Shown here piece after piece: positions 5,572-10,913 of a DNA stretch of 10,913 nt; the first letter of the stretch is position 1; the number at the start of each line of letters is the position of its first letter. Below the pieces are notes generated by a model that was not told the origin of the DNA, made no database searches, and was given only the letters and a program-made list of their open reading frames with translations. The stretch is from NCBI GenBank assembly GCA_038214085.1, contig JBBQSF010000107.1:1-10913 (forward strand), in the 5' to 3' direction. The position numbers and the translations under genes are program-made. Source of the stretch: JBBQSF01 sp038214085. GTDB lineage: Bacteria > Bacteroidota > Bacteroidia > Bacteroidales > CG2-30-32-10.

Positions 5572-7938
5572 CTAAAAAGGATACCCGATACCCAGATTAA
5601 AATTAACCCGCTTCATGTCAAATTTTCCTGCCACCCATCGGTATCCCTCAGCTTTTGAAGGATCTCTAAGAGGATATGCCATATCAAGGCGCATGATGAA
5701 AAAGCTAAAATCGAAACGGGCTCCAAAACCTGCACCTAACGCAAATTCTTTGTAAAAACGATCTATTTTAAATTCAGCTCCCTGCATAAGTTCGTTTTTC
5801 TTATTTAACCATATATTTCCGGCATCCATAAAAAAAGCACCATTAAAAAAACTGTAAATAGGAAAACGATATTCTAGGTTTCCTTCAATATCAATGTCTC
5901 CCGTTCTGTTAAGCATTACAGTTTGTTCATCGTTAAAGGAACCAGGACCTAGTGAATAAATACTCCAGGCCCGCACACTGTTTGATCCACCTGCAAAAAA
6001 GCTCTTTTCGAAAGGCAAAACTGTTGAGTTGGCGTAAGCCAGTCCATAACCGGCCAAACCTCGGGCAACAAGCTTATTGCTATTGGGAAACACAAAGTAA
6101 TGACGATAATCTATGCTGGTTTTAATATACTGGGCATACTTCTGATAAAACAACATGTAACTGCCATCGGAAAAATTATAATTATTGAGTAACTTGTTGA
6201 TTCCCCTCATTATGAATCCTGAAGTTTCAAACTCACCTTTGAAATAGTCAAAATCGCGCGACTTATTAATTTGCTGATTGTTATATAAAAAGCTGTATCT
6301 ACCGGCCAAAGTCATGTGATCTTTATAACTGTTCTGTATCTTGGGATCATTAAAGCCGTTAATTATTTGTTCAAAAAGCGCAGTAGGGTATATTTTAACA
6401 GAGTTAATGTCGGCAAGATATACAGTATGTTTTTTTGAGACATTTTCTTTCCACTCAAAACCATAGGTACCGTTAATAATATAGCGGGTATAATCAGGAC
6501 GTTTTTGATACTGTACCCCCATTTTAATAAATGTTTTCGGACGAAACGACTTGGAAAAAACTTCTTGGTTTATAGGCAGCAAAAACCTGGGAATATCAAT
6601 ACCTGCTTCTGCACCTGTTTCAATTGTATTAAAAGGAAGATACGACTGAATCCCGCTTTCATCTTCAGCCCCTCCCAGCACACTTTGCACCTCCATTGCG
6701 CCTTTAATCTTAAAATTAAAGATTTCAGCTCCCCTGAAAATATTTTTATTCTGATATATTAAATTTCCAGCAATTCCTAGATTACCTGATGAGTTGGTGG
6801 CTTCTGTTTCAATAGAATAAGACTGAACCGGCGTAGGAGTAAGAAACACTTTGCTGTTGAGCAGATAAAGATTCGATGTAGAATCAAGGTCTGCTTCAAA
6901 AAACTGCACATTTACAAATTTATACATTTTCAAATCCATCAGATTGCTGTATGTACGTTCAACATTCTTCAAATTATAATAATCGCCTTTTTTATAAAAA
7001 ACAGCCTGTGTAATAATTTTTGGATTTATCCTCATTTTATCGGAAAAAATAAAAATGTATTCCGATTCCTCTTTATTTTTGATTCCCTTGTTTGCAATAA
7101 AAACAATTTTTTTGTATCCGCTAGTGTCCAGTGCCAATGAATTAAAATTTGAATAAATACTGATCTGATTATACTTATACCTTTTATGTGCATACGAAAC
7201 TATGGAATCTTTAAATCCAACAATTCCAAATGAAGGATTTTTCACTTCAATGGTAATATCCATCTCATGGCTGCCAAGGGTACTATCTACTCTGTATTTT
7301 ATGAGTTCACGTGAAAATCGGAAATAACCATCGTTCTTCATGAATGTTTCAACCCTTTCGCGTTCACTTTGCAAAACATCGGCATCATAAACAACATGGC
7401 TTTTCAACAGCGAATTAACAGAATCGCTTATGATCAGATTTCTTACTGCGGGATCATCTACTTCGTATTCAATTTTGTTTATTTTGTAGGGAGTTCCACT
7501 TGTGATTAGGTAGGTAATATTTGCCTTTTTTTTCTTTTTTTTTCGTACAATTTCATCGTTCACCGTTGCATCAAAATACCCTTTACTGAAAAGATATAAT
7601 TTAATTTGTTTAACAGACTTTTCTGTAAGCAGGGTATCAAGAATTACAGGTGGTTCGCCAATATCTACCAGAAACGAATCTGTTTTTGAAGTGATACCTC
7701 CCTTTGCAGCATAATTATAAACAGCCAAATGAAAGCGGAACATCCCCAGAATTCTTCTGTTTGGTTTTTGTTTTATAAAATCAGACGCTTCATCTGTCTT
7801 TACAAGCTTATTATCCGAAACAATTGTATTTTTATTAACAAGGTATTCTCCTTCCTTAAGACTGCGGGTTAGGTTACACGCCGAAAGGAATAAAACAACA
7901 AGACACAGAAATGATAAAAATTGAATTGCTTTTTTCAA
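5572..7938 (-). CDS. tamL: TamL, outer-membrane lipoprotein of the Omp85/BamA-TamA family
   Basis: This 788-residue protein has a lipoprotein signal with a clean lipobox L-S-A-C (cysteine 21). POTRA-like domains follow: about 95-160 with K-G-Y-F-D-A-T-V and Y-K-I-N-K-I-E-Y, about 165-235 with N-D-G-Y-F-R-F-S, and about 240-350. A 16-strand-type barrel runs from about residue 365 to the terminal G-Y-P-F. The Omp85 loop-6 motif is GGSNSVRAWSIYSLGPGSF (650-668), with the conserved arginine kept but RAW in place of RGF/RGY. Lipidated TamA-like proteins (TamL) are the Bacteroidota form and help insert outer-membrane proteins with TamB; no tamB lies in this window. The start is a TTG: no in-frame ATG exists upstream, and TTG is followed at once by AAA AAA and the hydrophobic signal. 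The gene follows a terminator and has its own candidate promoter; the helicase lies 7 nt downstream. Confidence 0.85.
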   Translation of the reverse strand: MKKAIQFLSFLCLVVLFLSACNLTRSLKEGEYLVNKNTIVSDNKLVKTDEASDFIKQKPNRRILGMFRFHLAVYNYAAKGGITSKTDSFLVDIGEPPVILDTLLTEKSVKQIKLYLFSKGYFDATVNDEIVRKKKKKKANITYLITSGTPYKINKIEYEVDDPAVRNLIISDSVNSLLKSHVVYDADVLQSERERVETFMKNDGYFRFSRELIKYRVDSTLGSHEMDITIEVKNPSFGIVGFKDSIVSYAHKRYKYNQISIYSNFNSLALDTSGYKKIVFIANKGIKNKEESEYIFIFSDKMRINPKIITQAVFYKKGDYYNLKNVERTYSNLMDLKMYKFVNVQFFEADLDSTSNLYLLNSKVFLTPTPVQSYSIETEATNSSGNLGIAGNLIYQNKNIFRGAEIFNFKIKGAMEVQSVLGGAEDESGIQSYLPFNTIETGAEAGIDIPRFLLPINQEVFSKSFRPKTFIKMGVQYQKRPDYTRYIINGTYGFEWKENVSKKHTVYLADINSVKIYPTALFEQIINGFNDPKIQNSYKDHMTLAGRYSFLYNNQQINKSRDFDYFKGEFETSGFIMRGINKLLNNYNFSDGSYMLFYQKYAQYIKTSIDYRHYFVFPNSNKLVARGLAGYGLAYANSTVLPFEKSFFAGGSNSVRAWSIYSLGPGSFNDEQTVMLNRTGDIDIEGNLEYRFPIYSFFNGAFFMDAGNIWLNKKNELMQGAEFKIDRFYKEFALGAGFGARFDFSFFIMRLDMAYPLRDPSKAEGYRWVAGKFDMKRVNFNLGIGYPF
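7526..7543 (-). repeat. A9-G-A8 homopolymer tract inside tamL
   Basis: On the coding strand nine A, one G and eight A encode arginine plus a lysine run (residues 132-138) in the first POTRA-like domain, between strands. The frame is intact as sequenced. Tracts of this length are prone to polymerase slippage and to sequencing error. Confidence 0.8.
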
Positions 7939-7954
7939 AGGAGAAGCATTTATG

Positions 7955-7962
7955 CAAAAATA
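7955..7962 (-). promoter_or_regulatory. Candidate -7 box for tamL (TATTTTTG)
   Basis: Read on the minus strand, TATTTTTG matches TAnnTTTG and sits 17 nt before the TTG start, giving a very short leader of roughly 10 nt. It overlaps the T-rich tail of the upstream terminator, so the match could be chance in a T-tract. No clear -33 element is visible. Confidence 0.3.
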
Positions 7963-8000
7963 AAATAAAAAAGCGAATACTTTAGAAAGGTATTCGCTTT
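7955..8000 (-). terminator. Strong intrinsic terminator after the fibre-like gene
   Basis: A perfect 11-bp stem (7970-7980 with 7990-8000, AAAGCGAATAC against GTATTCGCTTT) surrounds a 9-nt loop. On the minus strand it is followed by a nearly continuous T-run down to about 7956. It lies 22 bases after the stop codon of the 8022-9344 gene and separates that transcript from tamL. A run of T on the plus-strand side is short, so it acts mainly for the minus strand. Confidence 0.9.
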
Positions 8001-8021
8001 ATAAGAATGTTACAATATTAT

Positions 8022-9344
8022 TTATTGTGGAACAACAAGTATCGTCAAACCACCTTCGTTAGGTTGTGGTGAAGTGGTTGAACCACCTGCATAAAAGTTT
8101 GAACCTATATACTTCCTTGCCTTAACAGTGTAAAGATATGTAATTGGTGAAGCAACAGTTGCGCCAGCCCCAACATTTAAAAATGTCGACATTGCCCATG
8201 GTGTAACCAATTGGTAATATCCGGTTGTATTTGCAACGTCAATGGTTTGTTCAGCCGTTGGAATTCCGGTACCATCCTGAAAAACTTGGATAATAGTTCC
8301 TGTACCGCCATCTTCGTTGGTAGCCGTAGTTTCAATTGCGCCGTAAGTAAATATAAGCAGTAATGATGGTTGAGTAACAGTTACAGACACTGAGAGTCCG
8401 GTAATTTGAGTAAATGTTGCTAAACTAATTAAAGTACGTGTTGAGTTAGCACCAAAAGCTTTCATAACTTCACCTGGGGCTTTCCATAACGGGGGTAAAT
8501 TTGCACCTTGAGATACAAGCATATCGCCTGAAGTACCTGGGTTATTATTTGGCATCAAGGCTTGGGCAAACCGAACATTTCCATTTACATGAAGCTTTTC
8601 TGTAGGTGTAATTCCGATACCAAAATACCCACCTGTTCCAAGCATGGTCATTTTGACGTCATTTGCTGCACTAAAGAATATATTTCCTGAAGCTATCGGC
8701 GCATTCAAATAGGAATTGCTTGCATTTGTCATTAATGAATAGTCCAATCCTTCCTTCCACCAGGCTGAATATGTATTTCCATAGGTTGCATGAGTTCCCA
8801 TTAAAGTGTATGGAGTTGATGTTGCACTTATACCAGAACGCACATTTCCTAGAACATCAAGCTTTTGAGTCGGATTATTAGTCCCAATTCCAACCTCACC
8901 AGACGTTTTAATTCTCATTTTTTCAGTATTGCTAGTTTTAAAAATAAGATCATTTGCACTTGTTGTACCTAAGAATGAAGTTGGTGATGAGGAAATATCA
9001 TTTCCGGTGAGCTCCCACCCTGCTTTTCCTGCCCAAAACCTAACCCATTTGGCACCATCCCAATAATAATAACCTGGAGTAACGTCTGAGCCGGTATATG
9101 TATTATAAACCATCATACTGGTAGTTATTGGTGGTGTTAATGGCGTTGCAGCACTGGTTCCTCCTGTCAGGGATACACGGGGAATCAATAATCCTTTATT
9201 TGCAGAAACTATATCAAGCATAGCACCTGCATCCGGGGGGTTACCGGTGCCATTGATGCTCATGTTTTGCCCACTTGTTATTGCAAATGGATATACAAAT
9301 AAAAGCAGTATAACAAGTTTTTTTAATAGCACTTTAGTGTTCAT
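8022..9344 (-). CDS. Secreted fibre-like surface protein with G-I-G-x-x-x-P-T-x-K-L repeats
   Basis: The 440-residue protein has a Sec signal peptide (1-26, ending T-S-G-Q). Next comes a segment common in Bacteroidota surface proteins, with M-L-D-I-V-S-A-N-K-G-L-L-I-P-R (42-56) and Y-Y-Y-W-D-G-A-K-W (92-100). Two copies of a tail-fibre-like motif follow, GIGTNNPTQKLDVLGNVR (152-169) and GIGITPTEKLHVNGNVR (242-258), each introduced by a K-M-x-I/M-x-x-x-G strand. Such motifs occur in phage tail fibres and related adhesins and usually form beta-rich, often trimeric stems. The last 145 residues form a separate beta-rich domain resembling a TNF/C1q-type jelly roll, which is my guess. There is no peptidase S74 chaperone and no T9SS sorting domain, so how it would reach the surface is unclear. 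It follows the T9SS-cargo gene by 10 nt and shares its transcript, ending at a strong terminator. A receptor-binding or adhesive role is inference. Confidence 0.65.
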   Translation of the reverse strand: MNTKVLLKKLVILLLFVYPFAITSGQNMSINGTGNPPDAGAMLDIVSANKGLLIPRVSLTGGTSAATPLTPPITTSMMVYNTYTGSDVTPGYYYWDGAKWVRFWAGKAGWELTGNDISSSPTSFLGTTSANDLIFKTSNTEKMRIKTSGEVGIGTNNPTQKLDVLGNVRSGISATSTPYTLMGTHATYGNTYSAWWKEGLDYSLMTNASNSYLNAPIASGNIFFSAANDVKMTMLGTGGYFGIGITPTEKLHVNGNVRFAQALMPNNNPGTSGDMLVSQGANLPPLWKAPGEVMKAFGANSTRTLISLATFTQITGLSVSVTVTQPSLLLIFTYGAIETTATNEDGGTGTIIQVFQDGTGIPTAEQTIDVANTTGYYQLVTPWAMSTFLNVGAGATVASPITYLYTVKARKYIGSNFYAGGSTTSPQPNEGGLTILVVPQ

Positions 9345-9354
9345 ATCGTTTGAA

Positions 9355-10913
9355 TTAATGAATCATTATTTTTTGTGTCAATACTTTATCTTTATCTTGT
9401 AATACAATCAGATAAATTCCAGTGCTCAAATTTGAAATATCGTAATTAAAACTATTTATACCTTCGAGGCATTCCGGAGTTTTGGTCGTTACAAGATTGC
9501 CTTTATCGTCAAATAAAAACAAGAGGTAACCGTTTGATTCGGGGGAAGTTATACTAATATTCAGATAATCATTAAAAATATAGCCGTAGAACGCCATTAA
9601 CAAATCTTCTTTGCAATCCACCATTGTAGAAGGAGAATATGTAAACATTCCATCAAAATCAGTTTGTTTTAATCTATAGAAAGAATTTATTCCCAATGGT
9701 TCATTATCTGAATAATTATACGAAATCAGCCAGTTGCTGTTGCCCGCAGCGGGAATATCTGTTAAATCTGTCCAAAGGTTAGCATCCTTGCTTCTTTCTA
9801 TAGTAAAATAATTATTATTGGTTTCGCTTGAAGTAGTCCAGTTAACAGAAACCTTATTATTAATACAAAATGCATTAAAATCAAGAAGCTCAATAGGTAA
9901 AGGACCTTGAGATTTAGATATTGCAAATTCAGAAAAACCAGTAGTAACACTTTTCCTATATGCAAAATCATCAGTCAACATTCTTCCTGATCCTCCATTG
10001 GCGTTTATAGTGCCGTTACCTTTACTCCATTGGGTTCCATTTGAACCATCAGTACGTTTTAGCACTGCAAAACTATTATCCGACAATGGGCTGGTAGCTT
10101 TAATATTTGTAATCCAGCATCTAATGTTGTAATTTCCGGTTGGTTGCATATCTGGTGTCAAAGTCCACATTGCTTGAGTGGCCATAGAAACATATTGGGT
10201 ACCAAGCTCAATTACATTAGCCGTCACTAAATCAGCATCGGTAGAATTGCTAAGTGCCGCAACTTTGGAGTCAAGATAACGTGTACCACTCCATACAAGA
10301 AGGTTATTTTCCATTTCAGCAAGAAAATAATTTACCGGTTGGTTTCCGCCATAACCTAATGGGAATGCATATGATCCATTAGCTGTTTTAATATATCTTC
10401 TTAGATTTCCATTAATGAAACTTGCATTAGAATAATTTGTAATAGCATTGGACGCGGTATTCTCAATAATTAGTTTATTTACTCCGGTTTTAATTACGCC
10501 ATCCGTTAAATCAAGGGTATTTAGAATTACTGTGTTACCACCAACTAAATTAATGTTATCACCTGTTGCAGGACTGTTGTTATTTATCATCACATTTTCA
10601 AAAGAAGTAATAGATGTACCACCAATAGATTGAGTTATATTATCCCTGAATTCCACCCAACCATCCGGAGATGGCTCAATATTTCTGAAAGCATTCGCCC
10701 CATTACTTGTATTGTTATACCAATCTCCCTCTATAATAATCTTTCCATCCAATTCGATACTACCATGACTTGATCCATAAGAATTATTATTGTAATCACC
10801 GTTTGTTCCACCATCAATGTATACATAGCATCCTGTTCCAATATAAACCATTGCACCATTGCTAACAGCGCCATAATATGAGCCAACAGGACTTACAACA
10901 ACAGTCACTGATT
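9355..10913 (-). CDS. T9SS-exported surface protein, C-terminal part (start beyond the right edge)
   Basis: The frame stays open to the right edge, so the visible 518 residues are the C-terminal portion; the GTG at 10908 is an internal codon. Visible residues about 30-190 are glycine/asparagine-rich beta repeats with Q-S-I-G-G, F-E-N-V-M-I-N-N and L-D-L-T-D-G-V-I-K patterns, probably a beta-helix or stacked sheet. From about 338 comes P-I-E-L-L-D-F, W-T-T-S-S-E-T, Y-F-T-I-E-R-S-K-D and F-Y-R-L-K-Q-T-D-F-D-G, a fibronectin-like module frequent in Bacteroidota exoproteins. The final 75 residues are a type A T9SS C-terminal domain: a strand G-Y-L-L-F-L-F-D-D-K-G, then L-S-T-G-I-Y-L-I-V-L, then K-V-L-T-Q-K-I-M-I. 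Such domains direct export through the outer membrane and are normally removed and replaced by a surface anchor. The role is likely adhesive or structural; no enzyme motif is visible. It is in one operon with the fibre-like gene. Confidence 0.85.
   Translation of the reverse strand, partial: SVTVVVSPVGSYYGAVSNGAMVYIGTGCYVYIDGGTNGDYNNNSYGSSHGSIELDGKIIIEGDWYNNTSNGANAFRNIEPSPDGWVEFRDNITQSIGGTSITSFENVMINNNSPATGDNINLVGGNTVILNTLDLTDGVIKTGVNKLIIENTASNAITNYSNASFINGNLRRYIKTANGSYAFPLGYGGNQPVNYFLAEMENNLLVWSGTRYLDSKVAALSNSTDADLVTANVIELGTQYVSMATQAMWTLTPDMQPTGNYNIRCWITNIKATSPLSDNSFAVLKRTDGSNGTQWSKGNGTINANGGSGRMLTDDFAYRKSVTTGFSEFAISKSQGPLPIELLDFNAFCINNKVSVNWTTSSETNNNYFTIERSKDANLWTDLTDIPAAGNSNWLISYNYSDNEPLGINSFYRLKQTDFDGMFTYSPSTMVDCKEDLLMAFYGYIFNDYLNISITSPESNGYLLFLFDDKGNLVTTKTPECLEGINSFNYDISNLSTGIYLIVLQDKDKVLTQKIMIH

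Noticed and set aside
8022..9344. Phage tail fibre of a prophage
   Set aside because: It has a Sec signal peptide and sits next to a T9SS cargo gene; no other phage genes are in the window.

Overview
The window most likely comes from a Bacteroidota genome of the Bacteroidales/Flavobacteriales/Sphingobacteriales kind. The evidence is a type IX secretion (T9SS) C-terminal sorting domain, a TamL-type outer-membrane lipoprotein, lipoproteins with Bacteroidota-like signals, DUF2490 and DUF4956 family proteins, AT-rich DNA, gene starts without Shine-Dalgarno sequences, and matches to the Bacteroidota -7 promoter box TAnnTTTG. Species cannot be named from sequence alone. I saw no tRNA, rRNA, CRISPR array, transposase or phage gene.

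Left part, plus strand. Bases 1-759 are the 3' end of a tetratricopeptide-repeat (TPR) protein whose start lies before the window. A 228-bp gap follows, with a weak terminator-like hairpin, an AT-only palindrome and one good TAnnTTTG box. It leads into a tightly packed set of five genes (988-4123): a small lipoprotein with a prealbumin/CarboxypepD_reg-like fold, a secreted protein made of exact 26-residue Y-x-Y-N repeats, a VTC-domain (polyphosphate-polymerase-type triphosphate tunnel) protein, a DUF4956 membrane protein, and a DUF2490 outer-membrane barrel. The gaps are 6 nt and then overlaps of 1, 14 and 11 nt, so this is almost certainly one operon. Its products are predicted to sit in cytoplasm, inner membrane, periplasm and outer membrane. 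I consider it the most interesting part of the window: a candidate envelope-spanning module around a VTC/DUF4956 pair.

Right part, minus strand. Reading leftward from the right edge: the 3' portion of a large T9SS-exported surface protein (9355-10913, start outside the window); 10 nt later a secreted fibre-like protein with repeated G-I-G-x-x-x-P-T-x-K-L motifs (8022-9344); a strong intrinsic terminator (about 7955-8000); then tamL (5572-7938, TTG start) and, 7 nt later, an SF1B RecD/Pif1-like helicase (4113-5564). The helicase gene runs tail to tail into the DUF2490 gene with an 11-nt overlap.

The theme is the cell envelope: surface export (T9SS cargo and partner), outer-membrane protein assembly (TamL) and the VTC-centred operon. 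The helicase is the only clear nucleic-acid enzyme. Functions of the five-gene operon beyond the family assignments are inference.
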